DNA from: Chthoniobacterales bacterium | GTDB taxonomy: Bacteria; Verrucomicrobiota; Verrucomicrobiia; Chthoniobacterales; UBA10450 | Assembly: GCA_013695905.1 (NCBI GenBank) | Contig: JACCZQ010000181.1 | Span: 1 to 15,337, forward strand | Length of the DNA stretch: 15,337 bases | Direction of reading: 5' to 3' | Shown here: piece after piece, positions 7,188 through 13,701 of the stretch | Position numbering within the stretch: the first letter of the stretch is position 1 | Layout: each line of letters starts with the position of its first letter | Program-made: the position numbers and the translations under genes | The notes under the pieces: generated by a model | What the model was told of the DNA's origin: nothing | The model's input: only the letters and a program-made list of their open reading frames with translations | Database searches by the model: none

Positions 7188-8924
7188 ATGCCCGGTCCTG
7201 CAGATTTCGTTCAACGCACCGTTCACGCCCTCGAAGCCGGCGGCGCCGCTCGCTGGGTCCGGCGCGGCCTGGGCCTCGTCGTCATTGTTGGTCTCGCGCT
7301 GTTTTATTTCATGCACGAGTTCCGCGGCCTCGCCACGTCGCAAGCGATGGATCAGGCGCAGATCGGACGGAACTTCGCCAACCTGCAGGGTTGGCGCACC
7401 AATTTCGTGCGGCCGCTGGGCGTGGGTCAGTTGCAGCGGAACGGCAAGGATGTGGCGAAGAATATCTGGTACGACACCTACCACGCGCCGTTGCCGGCCG
7501 TGGTGAATGCGGTGGTCCTGCGACCGTTCAAATCAAAATGGGTGATGACCCCGCGCGAGATCGTTTACACGGGCGACAAGGCGATCGCGATCTCCGCGAT
7601 GGGTTTCTTTCTGGTCTCGCTCTTTTTTCTCTATCTCACGGCGTCGCGGTTGTTCGATCAACGCCTGGCGCTGCTCTCCACCGCGCTGGTCTTGCTGGGC
7701 GATATTTTTTGGGAGTATTCCCTCTCCGGGCTGCCGCAGATGCTGCTCCTGCTGCTGTTTAACGCGACTCTCTACGTCATGGTGCGCGCCGTGCAGGCGC
7801 AATACGGCGGCGGTGGCGCGGTCGGCGTCTGGCTCGGGCTCACCGGCCTCGGCTTTGGATTGTTGGCGCTGACGCACGCGCTCACGATCTGGATGTTTGT
7901 CGGCACGCTGATTTTTGCCGCGCTCTTTTTCAAGCCGCGCGGCTGGGCGGCGGTGATCGTGCTGGCGGTGTTCACCGTGGTTTACAGTCCGTGGCTGGTG
8001 CGGAATTACGTCGTCTCGGGCAATCCCGCGGGCCTGGCGATTTACTCGGTTTTCGACGGCATCAACGGCAGCGAGACGGCCCACATGCGGCGGGTGGAGC
8101 CGAATCTGGAAGAGGTGGGGCCCGGCCACTTCCGACGGAAAATTTCCACCAACCTGCAGGCGCAGCTCGGGCGCATCTTCGGGTTCATGGGGTGGAGTGT
8201 GGCCGCGATGACGTTTTTCGTGGGACTGCTCCACGTCTTTAAGCGGCCGGAAACCGCGGTGCTGCGCTGGCTGGTGTTGGTGATGTGGGCAGGCGCGCTC
8301 TTCGGGATGGCGCTGTATGGAATCCGGGAGGAGCAGGGCGTCGGCGCGAATCAATTCCACCTGCTCTTCATCCCGATCATGACCTGCTACGGCCTCGCCT
8401 ATCTGCTGGTGCAATGGAACCGCCTCGGGATCGAGCTGCGCATCGCGCGGATCGGATTCATTACGCTCATCTTTCTGCTCTGCGCCGCGCCGATGCTCTT
8501 CCGCGTGATCCCTCCGACGAAGCAGTCGGGCGTGCGCTGGCCGCCCTATGTGCCGCCCTATATCTCCGTCCTGCACCACTGGATGCAGCCTAACGAGTTG
8601 ATCGCGTCGGACATGCCGTGGGCGATCGCCTGGTATGCGGACCGGCCCTCCGTCCTGCTCCCGGAGACGGTGAAGGCGTTCACTGAGTTTCATGATTACG
8701 GCATCTTCGGTGCGCCGGTGAACGGCCTTTACCTCACGCCGATCAGCGGCAGCCAGAACACCTTGAACGATATCCTGAAAGGCGAATACAAAGACTGGGC
8801 GGCTGTGATTCTGCGCAGTGTGGATCTGAACCGGTTCCCGCTGAAATGGGCGACGCTGCTGGGGCTGGAGAACGAAGCCGTCTTCTTCGCGGATCGCGAC
8901 CGCCAGCAGCTGGTGGTACCCTGA
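7188..8924 (+). CDS. GT-C-type integral membrane glycosyltransferase (putative)
   Basis: This 578-residue polytopic protein looks like a GT-C glycosyltransferase (PMT/ArnT/GT39-like), enzymes that use polyprenyl-phosphate sugars on the outer face of the inner membrane. After a first helix (about 27-45) comes a large first loop with an acidic residue (Asp55 in SQAMDQAQIGRNFA), where GT-C enzymes carry their catalytic Asp. Helix-rich blocks follow (about 132-153, 158-178, 183-203, 212-248, 252-270, 335-351, 360-378, 391-410, 420-438). The C-terminal soluble part (about 445-578) contains ASDMPWAIAWYADRPSVLLP, a pattern shared with annotated glycosyltransferases and membrane mannosyltransferase-like proteins. 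The usual GT-C signature is D-E or D-D; here only one acidic residue is evident, so activity is not assured. No Shine-Dalgarno sequence is seen before the ATG. Substrate unknown. Confidence 0.7.
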   Translation: MPGPADFVQRTVHALEAGGAARWVRRGLGLVVIVGLALFYFMHEFRGLATSQAMDQAQIGRNFANLQGWRTNFVRPLGVGQLQRNGKDVAKNIWYDTYHAPLPAVVNAVVLRPFKSKWVMTPREIVYTGDKAIAISAMGFFLVSLFFLYLTASRLFDQRLALLSTALVLLGDIFWEYSLSGLPQMLLLLLFNATLYVMVRAVQAQYGGGGAVGVWLGLTGLGFGLLALTHALTIWMFVGTLIFAALFFKPRGWAAVIVLAVFTVVYSPWLVRNYVVSGNPAGLAIYSVFDGINGSETAHMRRVEPNLEEVGPGHFRRKISTNLQAQLGRIFGFMGWSVAAMTFFVGLLHVFKRPETAVLRWLVLVMWAGALFGMALYGIREEQGVGANQFHLLFIPIMTCYGLAYLLVQWNRLGIELRIARIGFITLIFLLCAAPMLFRVIPPTKQSGVRWPPYVPPYISVLHHWMQPNELIASDMPWAIAWYADRPSVLLPETVKAFTEFHDYGIFGAPVNGLYLTPISGSQNTLNDILKGEYKDWAAVILRSVDLNRFPLKWATLLGLENEAVFFADRDRQQLVVP

Positions 8925-8965
8925 TGCGCGCGCCGGCTGCAGGGACGATGCGGCCAATGCGATGA
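8924..8965 (+). other. 13-codon bridging mini-ORF
   Basis: An ATG at 8924 overlaps the TGA of the GT-C gene (tgatg). The frame reads MRAPAAGTMRPMR and ends in a TGA at 8963-8965, which overlaps the ATG of the acyltransferase at 8962 (atga). It could pass terminating ribosomes from one gene to the next without a ribosome binding site. It could also be chance, since overlapping starts and stops are easy to form in 40 bases. There is no evidence that the peptide is made. Confidence 0.25.
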
Positions 8966-9537
8966 GTGCGACGTACGCGCGCGCGGTGTTCCGGCTGCGC
9001 GCTCAGGCCGCTGCCGCCGCCGCGCAACTGCGTACCGCGCGCTGGCGCCTGCTCGGGATGCAGATCGGCCGCGGGACGCTCCTGCCCAAGGTGGAGGTGA
9101 CGTGGCCGCACCAGGTGTCGCTGGGCGAAGAATGCGTGCTGGAGCCGGGCATCTTCTTCAAGTTCGATGGCATCCATGCGCCTGGACCTTCCATCGTGGT
9201 GCATGACCGGGTCTTCCTCGGTGCCGGATGTGAGTTTAACGTGCGGCGGCGGGTGGAGCTCGGCGACGATTGCCTGATCGCTTCGGGGTGCAAATTCATT
9301 GACCATGACCACGGCACGGCGCGCCGCGATCTCCCGATGCGGCAGCAGCTGGAGGGAGCGGAAGCGCCCATCCTGCTCGGAGCAGACGTGTGGCTGGGGG
9401 TGAACGTGGTGGTCCTGAAAGGCGTCACGATTGGCCCGGGCGCGATCGTAGCGGCCGGCGCGGTGGTGACGAAGAGCGTTCCCGAATTCGAGATCTGGGG
9501 CGGGATACCGGCGCGCAAGCTCGGGACACGGCCCTGA
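8962..9537 (+). CDS. Left-handed beta-helix (hexapeptide) acyltransferase
   Basis: This 191-residue protein is a LbH acyltransferase of the LacA/NodL/WcaF/Vat type, which moves an acetyl or similar group from a CoA thioester to a sugar or small-molecule hydroxyl in the cytoplasm. An Ala/Arg-rich N-terminal helix (1-31) precedes GMQIGRGT. The hexapeptide coils follow: SLGEECVLEPG, VFLGAGCEFNV, ELGDDCLIASGC and ILLGADVWLGVNVVVLKGVT, then IGPGAIVAAGAVVTKSVPE. The catalytic-type histidine lies in FIDHDHG (112-118). The C-terminal IWGGIPARKLG (178-188) is the standard ending of the family. It follows a GT-C gene by 37 bases, which suggests decoration of a surface glycan. The acceptor is not identifiable. 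The ATG at 8962 has only a distant purine-rich stretch upstream (aggga, 8941-8945). Confidence 0.9.
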   Translation: MSATYARAVFRLRAQAAAAAAQLRTARWRLLGMQIGRGTLLPKVEVTWPHQVSLGEECVLEPGIFFKFDGIHAPGPSIVVHDRVFLGAGCEFNVRRRVELGDDCLIASGCKFIDHDHGTARRDLPMRQQLEGAEAPILLGADVWLGVNVVVLKGVTIGPGAIVAAGAVVTKSVPEFEIWGGIPARKLGTRP

Positions 9538-9549
9538 ATTTGCCGAGTC

Positions 9550-9563
9550 CGGGGTCTGCCCCG
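9550..9563. repeat. Small GC-rich hairpin after the acyltransferase
   Basis: The stem cgggg/ccccg (9550-9554 and 9559-9563) has a tctg loop and starts 13 bases after the acyltransferase stop. No T-run follows, so it could at most be a weak or Rho-assisted terminator or an mRNA-stabilising end. Confidence 0.3.
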
Positions 9564-9587
9564 ATCGGCGCAGAAATTCCGGCATTT

Positions 9588-9620
9588 TCTCTGCGAGCCC
9601 TGCGTCTCTGCGGTAAATAA
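9588..9620 (+). repeat. CTCTGCG-type interspersed repeat before aguA
   Basis: The bases tctctgcgagccctgcgtc, continuing tctgcggtaaata, form a 33-base motif built from three CTCTGCG/CCTGCGT-like units. Motifs of the form 'ctctgcg...ctctgcgtctctgcggt' recur between genes in many environmental bacterial genomes. I recognise the pattern from general knowledge and cannot count copies here. It sits directly upstream of the agmatine deiminase ATG (9626), so it forms the whole translation-initiation region of that gene. Confidence 0.5.
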
Positions 9621-9625
9621 ATCCG

Positions 9626-10681
9626 ATGACCACTGCCACACCGTCAGCGCTGGGCTACCGCATGCCGGCGGAATGGGAACCGCACACCGCCACGTGGCTT
9701 TCCTGGCCCCGGCGCGAAGGCATCAGCTTCCCTTATTCCTACGATCGGGTCATGCCAACCTTCCGCGAGATGGTGGCGGCGCTCCTCACTTCGGAGCCGG
9801 TCTGCATCAACGTCTGCAATGGCGCACACGAAGCCGAAGCGCGTGCCGTGCTCGAAGGTCTGCCCCTCGAGCAGGTGACGTTCTACATGATCCCAACCAA
9901 CGAGCCGTGGTGCCGCGATCACGGACCGATTTTTCTGACGCGCGACCAAGACCCGCAGCTGGCGGTGATCGACTGGGGTCACAATGCGTGGGGCGGGAAA
10001 TACCCGCCGTTTGAGCTCGACGATGTGGTGCCGACGCGCGTGGCGGAGACGCTCGGGCTACCGGTTTACGACGGCGGGATGATCCTCGAAGGCGGCTCGA
10101 TCGATGTGAACGGCACTGGCGCGTTGTTAACAACGGAGTCGTGCCTGCTGAACGAAAACCGCAACCCGGGCATGACGCTGGAGCAGATCGAACAGCGGAT
10201 GCGGGAGTTTCTGGGTGTGCAGGAAATCTTCTGGCTCGCGCGCGGCACGGAAGGCGACGATACCGACGGCCACATCGATAACCTCGCCCGCTTCGTGCGG
10301 GAGCGGACGGTGCTCGCGGTCGTAGAACAGGACCCGGGCGACGCGAACTACGAGCCGCTCCAGGAGAATCTCGCGCGGCTACGGGAGATAAGAATGGGCG
10401 GCGCACCGCTTGAGATTGTGCTGCTGCCAATGCCGCACAAGATCGTCCGCGCAGAGCTCCGCCTGCCGGCCAGCTACGCAAATTTCTACATCGCCAACCG
10501 CGTGGTGCTGGTCCCCACGTTCAACGACCCGAATGACGCGCCCGCCATCGCCACCATCCAATGGGAGTTCCCCGACCGGCAGGTCGTGCCCATCGCTTGC
10601 CAGGAGTTGATCTGGGGGCTCGGCGCGTTCCACTGCCTGACGCAGCAGCAGCCTGCAGTCGCTACTTCCCGATCAGAATGA
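9626..10681 (+). CDS. aguA: Agmatine deiminase (peptidyl-arginine deiminase family)
   Basis: The 351-residue protein belongs to the guanidine-modifying (PAD_porph) superfamily. Agmatine deiminase converts agmatine to N-carbamoylputrescine and ammonia in polyamine synthesis or agmatine use. The opening MPAEWEPHTATWLSWP is typical of AguA, and the substrate/catalytic blocks are all present: PTNEPWCRDHGP (90-101), EGGSIDVNG (155-163), TDGHIDN (213-219) and the catalytic GLGAFHCLTQQQP with Cys337. AguA proteins usually have GGGNIHC here; this one has GLGAFHC, a small departure beside the nucleophile. No aguB (N-carbamoylputrescine amidohydrolase) lies next to it, so the second step must be encoded elsewhere. 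The last 20 bases overlap the end of a convergent small gene on the other strand. Confidence 0.9.
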   Translation: MTTATPSALGYRMPAEWEPHTATWLSWPRREGISFPYSYDRVMPTFREMVAALLTSEPVCINVCNGAHEAEARAVLEGLPLEQVTFYMIPTNEPWCRDHGPIFLTRDQDPQLAVIDWGHNAWGGKYPPFELDDVVPTRVAETLGLPVYDGGMILEGGSIDVNGTGALLTTESCLLNENRNPGMTLEQIEQRMREFLGVQEIFWLARGTEGDDTDGHIDNLARFVRERTVLAVVEQDPGDANYEPLQENLARLREIRMGGAPLEIVLLPMPHKIVRAELRLPASYANFYIANRVVLVPTFNDPNDAPAIATIQWEFPDRQVVPIACQELIWGLGAFHCLTQQQPAVATSRSE

Positions 10682-10811
10682 AAATCCCGGCGAGGAGCGC
10701 CAGGATACCAGCGACCATTCCGAGAGCCGGGATCGCCGTGAGGGTGTTGATCCCGACGAGGATCAGGTAAATGGCGAGCAGCAACATGCCGATGCTTTTG
10801 GTGAAGTTCAT
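10662..10811 (-). CDS. 49-residue membrane protein, unknown function
   Basis: On the minus strand, an ATG at 10811 opens a 49-codon frame that ends in TAG at 10664-10662. The product begins MNFTKSIGMLLLAIYLILVG and continues with a short loop NTLTAIPALG. A second hydrophobic helix (about 32-47) follows, and the end is LIGK. Two membrane helices joined by a short loop, a Lys near the N-terminus and a charged last residue make a plausible membrane hairpin. It resembles short hypothetical membrane proteins common in Verrucomicrobiota and Acidobacteriota; that is recollection, not a search. It lies 96 bases downstream of the cyclase gene on the same strand and in the same frame as the cyclase stop. 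Its 3' end overlaps aguA by 20 bases in convergent orientation. Function unknown. Confidence 0.7.
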   Translation of the reverse strand: MNFTKSIGMLLLAIYLILVGINTLTAIPALGMVAGILALLAGIFILIGK

Positions 10812-10907
10812 GCGCCCATGCTTCACAGCGCCAGCAGCTTGTCGATTCGAAAATGGGGCAAGCTTCGTTCCGGCACAGAAGTCCGGCGTGAACTCCAGAA
10901 CACCTCG

Positions 10908-11774
10908 TTATTCGCGTCCGTGCGCGTGCTTCGTGGGCACCTCCTCCGGCACCACCGCGAACACCCGCGCGGGAAACCCGGAGCCGTTCTTCGGCTTCGG
11001 GAACGTCACAAACACAATCGCGCCGGATTCCGGCACCTGGTCGAGATTTGCCAACAACTCGATCTGATAGTGATTCGTCCCCAGCAGATACGCCTCGAGA
11101 GAGTAATCCCCTTTTGACGTCGCAATTCCGGGATCGGTATCAGTGGTCTCGTGCCCACTGGCGGTGATCTTTCTCTCCTCGTAGAGGAATCGGAGCGTCT
11201 CCTTGCTCCAGCCCGGGTAATGCGCCACGCCCGCCCCGTCTCTGTTCGCCATCTTCTCCGGATCCGGCCAGCGCTTCGACCAATCCGTCCTCATCGCCAC
11301 GAACGCGCCCGCCGGGATCGTGCCGTGGTCTTTCTCCCATTTCTTCAGGCGGTCGAGCGTGAGCGTGTAATCGGGATTCTTAGCCGCCTCCTGCGACACA
11401 TCCACCACCACCAGCGGCAGGATCATCTCCTTCAGCTCGATCTGATCCACGGTGCGCAGCCCCTTCACGAAATGCGCCGGCGGGTCCACATGCGTCCCCC
11501 ATTGCCCCACGTGCGTGAACACCTCCGCGAAAAACCCGCTCCCGATCGTGCCCTTTCCTTTCTCATACCAGTAGATCGTCTCCCGCTTTTCATCGGGAAA
11601 ACCGGTCCAGCGTGGAATCCCCGGCTCGAAGGCGTGGGTGAGATCGACCAGCTTTTTGCTGACGAGAATCTGCTGGATACGCGCGAGGCTCGGCTCGTCC
11701 GCGTTTATGGGAGCGACACCTGCGGCCAGAAACCCGCAAATAGTGACCGTGAACACGCTCAGCCGGAGAAGCAT
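10908..11774 (-). CDS. Secreted cyclase-family metal-dependent hydrolase
   Basis: This 288-residue protein is in the cyclase/kynurenine formamidase-like superfamily (Cyclase, PF04199), metal-dependent amide or ester hydrolases. The signature H-x-G-x-x-G-T-H-x-D-x-P-x-H is present as HVGQWGTHVDPPAH (88-101), with metal ligands His88, His95, Asp97 and His101. A second conserved region, ASGHETTDTDPG, carries the His/Glu pair. The first ~25 residues (hydrophobic LLRLSVFTVTICGFLAAGVA, then INADEP) form a signal peptide, so the enzyme should act in the periplasm. Most kynurenine formamidases are cytoplasmic, so a tryptophan-degradation role is doubtful. No kyn genes are nearby. It is alone on the minus strand with the 49-residue gene behind it, and a 275-base divergent gap lies upstream. 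Substrate unknown. Confidence 0.88.
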   Translation of the reverse strand: MLLRLSVFTVTICGFLAAGVAPINADEPSLARIQQILVSKKLVDLTHAFEPGIPRWTGFPDEKRETIYWYEKGKGTIGSGFFAEVFTHVGQWGTHVDPPAHFVKGLRTVDQIELKEMILPLVVVDVSQEAAKNPDYTLTLDRLKKWEKDHGTIPAGAFVAMRTDWSKRWPDPEKMANRDGAGVAHYPGWSKETLRFLYEERKITASGHETTDTDPGIATSKGDYSLEAYLLGTNHYQIELLANLDQVPESGAIVFVTFPKPKNGSGFPARVFAVVPEEVPTKHAHGRE

Positions 11775-11878
11775 TTCGCTGTGTTAAATCATCGCTCAAC
11801 AAGAAGCCAACAAGATCGAATAACGCCCAACAGAATTCGTCTGCATCAGCTCGGGTATGTTTTGTCAGCGGAAGCCCC

Positions 11879-11898
11879 GGAGGTTATCCACAACCTCC
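11879..11898. promoter_or_regulatory. Hairpin carrying a consensus DnaA box
   Basis: The perfect 7-base stem ggaggtt (11879-11885) and aacctcc (11892-11898) encloses a six-base loop. Across the left stem and loop reads TTATCCACA (11884-11892), an exact match to the strong DnaA-box consensus TTATNCACA. A single box does not make an origin. It could be a DnaA-controlled promoter site, a DnaA titration site, or an unrelated RNA hairpin. Confidence 0.5.
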
Positions 11899-11927
11899 CT
11901 GTGCCCGCGGCTACGTAGGAGAGATAA

Positions 11928-12015
11928 AGGAGTTCTTGAGCATATTCGCGCGATGAAGATGAAGAGATATCTCCAGTTTAAGAAATTAATCTAAGAGCCG
12001 TTGTGAAGAACTCCT
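11928..12015. repeat. Spaced 10-base inverted repeat
   Basis: aggagttctt at 11928-11937 is the exact reverse complement of aagaactcct at 12006-12015, 68 bases apart. Between them is an AT-rich stretch with the palindrome gagatatctc (11964-11973). The arrangement could bracket an operator region, or be the worn ends of a small element. No target-site duplication is evident. Confidence 0.4.
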
Positions 12016-12049
12016 CCAAACCACGGACTCCAGCACTCTTCCTCTTGTC

Positions 12050-12844
12050 ATGAACCCGGTCGTCGAAACCAACACCAGCTTCGCGCCGCCCGCCGTGCCT
12101 CGCGGCGGTAGCCTGGCTACAGAAGCAGCCGCTATGCCAGCGGCGATCGGCACTGGCCTGGACGCAGCAGTGCCGGCGCGTCCCGCCCCGGTGGGAACGT
12201 GCGACGAAAGCCTCTTCGATCATCTCGCCTGGGTTTACATTCTCTTCCGGGAACGGATTTTTCGCGATGACACCGACAGGATTGCCGAGGCGCTCTGGCC
12301 GGATCTGCGCCCGGAGCCGGGGGAGCGGTTGATGGAGCTCGGCTGTGGCCCGGGGTTTTACTCCTGTGGCCTGGCCGCTCGCTTTCCTGAAGTTTCAGTG
12401 CTCGGCGTGGATCGCTCGCCGCGGCAGCTCGATTGGGCCCGGAACAAGGCTCACAAGCAGCAGCTGGCGAACTGCCGGTTCGAACGCGATAACGTGCTCC
12501 GCCTGACACACGGGGATGATAGCTTCGATGGAGTCATTGCCGCGCGGCTCTTCACCGTCCTGCCGGACCAGGAACGCGCCATTGCCGAGATGTACCGCGT
12601 GCTCCGCCCCGGCGGCCGCTGCGTCATTGCGGAACCGCGCTACGCCTTCTGGGCGTCGCTGCCGCTCCTTGCCATGTGGCTGATCGCGCGGGTGACGCGG
12701 ATGAAAACCGACTGCCGCGAGCCGGGCAAAGCGGTGGTCTTGTCCCCGGCCGAATTCGAGAACCTGTTCGCGACGCAGACCTGGCGCAGTGTCGAGACGT
12801 GGCAGGACGGGCGCTATCAATACGCGCGCTGCGAAAAGGATTGA
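12050..12844 (+). CDS. Class I SAM-dependent methyltransferase (UbiE/Methyltransf_11 type)
   Basis: From the ATG at 12050 the product is 264 residues, but the first 50 are low-complexity Ala/Pro/Gly and coincide with the hairpin cluster at 12108-12196. The family-like part begins near DESLFDHLAWVYILF (52-66). The SAM-binding motif I is MELGCGPGFYS (95-105), followed by VLGVDRSPRQLDWAR (motif II), DDSFDGVIAARLFTVLP and the post-motif VLRPGGRCVIAEP. A hydrophobic stretch FWASLPLLAMWLIARV near the middle of the C-terminal half may touch the membrane. The true start may be later (for example GTG at 12191 or ATG at 12134); the start at 12050 has no Shine-Dalgarno sequence. It lies 35 bases upstream of a DUF2064-type glycosyltransferase. 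The methyl acceptor is unknown; there is no Cys pattern like that of the arsenite methyltransferase ArsM. Confidence 0.85.
   Translation: MNPVVETNTSFAPPAVPRGGSLATEAAAMPAAIGTGLDAAVPARPAPVGTCDESLFDHLAWVYILFRERIFRDDTDRIAEALWPDLRPEPGERLMELGCGPGFYSCGLAARFPEVSVLGVDRSPRQLDWARNKAHKQQLANCRFERDNVLRLTHGDDSFDGVIAARLFTVLPDQERAIAEMYRVLRPGGRCVIAEPRYAFWASLPLLAMWLIARVTRMKTDCREPGKAVVLSPAEFENLFATQTWRSVETWQDGRYQYARCEKD
12108..12196. repeat. Run of four adjacent hairpins in the methyltransferase 5' coding region
   Basis: Four stem-loops follow each other almost without gaps: gtagcc-t-ggctac (12108-12120), gccgct-5 bases-agcggc (12128-12144), cggcactg-12 bases-cagtgccg (12148-12175) and tcccgcc-cc-ggtggga (12181-12196, one G-T pair). 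Just upstream is gcctcgcggcg (12097-12107), also found at 4534-4544. Such a density of perfect stems is unusual for coding sequence and suggests a REP- or MITE-like insertion read through as the N-terminus. Confidence 0.55.
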
Positions 12845-12871
12845 CGCTTTCAGCGTCCGAGCTGAGACAGC
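12843..12871. repeat. Tandem small hairpins between methyltransferase and glycosyltransferase
   Basis: A perfect stem gacgct/agcgtc (12843-12848 and 12852-12857, loop ttc) overlaps the methyltransferase stop codon. It is followed by gctg-aga-cagc (12861-12871). No T-run follows. They may affect translation of the next gene, whose ATG is at 12880, or be repeat debris like that in the 5' part of the methyltransferase. Confidence 0.35.
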
Positions 12872-12879
12872 ACGGCTGC

Positions 12880-13662
12880 ATGAGCGCCGTCCACAGAGTC
12901 ATCGATCCCGCCGCTGGTCCACAGGTGCCACCGGGCCTCTGCGCGCTCGGGATTATGACGAAGGCGCCGCGGGCCGGGAAGGTGAAGACACGTCTCACCC
13001 CGCCGCTCACATCGGAGGAAGCAGCTACGCTGAATGTTTGTTTTCTGCGCGACAAAGCGCAGGCCATAGTCTCCGCCACCAGCGCGGCGAACGGCCGCGG
13101 GATAGGCGTTTACACTCCGGTCGGTGCGGAAGACACCTGGGCGGACATTCTGCCGGCCAGCTTCGAGCTGGTGCCGCAACGCGGCGGCCCCTTTGGTGAA
13201 CGGCTCCTCCTGGCGGCGGGAGATTTGTTCGCAGCCGGCTTCGCCGCGGTTTGCCTGCTCGATTCCGACAGCCCGACGGTGCCGGAGCAGGCCTATGCGG
13301 AAGCCGCGCTATCCCTCTTAAACCCGGGCGACCGCGTCGTCCTCGGGCCGTCAGAAGACGGAGGCTACTACCTCATCGGGATGAAACAGCTCCACCGGCG
13401 CCTTTTTGAGGAAATCGACTGGAGCACCGGGCGAGTCGCAGGGCAGACGCTCGAGCGCGCGCGAGAAATCGGCGTGGAAGTGGAGCTGCTGCCGACATGG
13501 TATGACGTCGATGATCGTGCGACCTTGCGGCGTCTCTGCGATGAACTCCTCGGCTCCGCCGATGGTGAAACGAAAGGCTACGCCGCACCGGAAACACGTG
13601 CGTTTCTCGCGCGTCTCATCGAGCAGGAAGGGCGGGAGCGGATCTGGCCAGTGCACGCATAA
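12880..13662 (+). CDS. DUF2064 / TIGR04282-family glycosyltransferase
   Basis: The product from ATG 12880 is 260 residues, normal for the family of GT-A-fold nucleotide-sugar transferases often annotated 'TIGR04282 arsenosugar biosynthesis glycosyltransferase'. Signatures are LGIMTKAPRAGKVKTRL (23-39; the nucleotide-binding loop), FGERL (105-109), LLDSDSPTVP (126-135; acidic metal-binding D-x-D), VVLGPSEDGGYYLIG (153-167), WSTGRVAGQTL (181-191) and WYDVDD (207-212). The frame is open back to 12676 inside the methyltransferase, but that stretch lacks family similarity, so I start at 12880. The annotation name comes from gene-neighbourhood work, and nothing here (no arsM or arsS) supports an arsenic role. 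An adjacent methyltransferase is compatible with modification of a small glycoside. The gene is followed by the MITE-like element at 13702. Confidence 0.88.
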   Translation: MSAVHRVIDPAAGPQVPPGLCALGIMTKAPRAGKVKTRLTPPLTSEEAATLNVCFLRDKAQAIVSATSAANGRGIGVYTPVGAEDTWADILPASFELVPQRGGPFGERLLLAAGDLFAAGFAAVCLLDSDSPTVPEQAYAEAALSLLNPGDRVVLGPSEDGGYYLIGMKQLHRRLFEEIDWSTGRVAGQTLERAREIGVEVELLPTWYDVDDRATLRRLCDELLGSADGETKGYAAPETRAFLARLIEQEGRERIWPVHA

Positions 13663-13701
13663 AAAGCGCACATGAAATCATTCCGCGCTCCACGAAGGGT
13701 C

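Larger units (their letters stand above)
11775..12049. promoter_or_regulatory. Divergent intergenic region with regulatory-looking structure
   Basis: The 275 bases separate the leftward cyclase from the rightward methyltransferase, so promoters for both should lie here. The part from 11921 to 11995 is clearly more AT-rich than the surrounding genes. It contains a hairpin with a DnaA-box match (11879-11898), a 10-base inverted repeat pair (11928-11937 and 12006-12015) and a 10-base palindrome gagatatctc (11964-11973). I see no confident sigma-70 pair and no open reading frame that looks like a gene. Confidence 0.5.

Noticed and set aside
10812..10907. Possible extra small gene between the cyclase and the 49-residue gene
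   Set aside because: The minus strand has an open stretch ending RSLPHFRIDKLLAL, but no start codon with support and no recognisable pattern. I see nothing firm here.
11775..12049. Replication origin, suggested by the DnaA box and the AT-rich patch
   Set aside because: Only one box is visible, there is no box cluster, and dnaA, dnaN or gidA are not nearby.
12676..12879. Upstream extension of the TIGR04282-type gene
   Set aside because: It lies inside the methyltransferase gene in another frame and has no family similarity.
12050..13662. Arsenosugar biosynthesis operon
   Set aside because: The glycosyltransferase family name suggests it, but no arsM, arsS or arsenic-binding Cys pattern is present.
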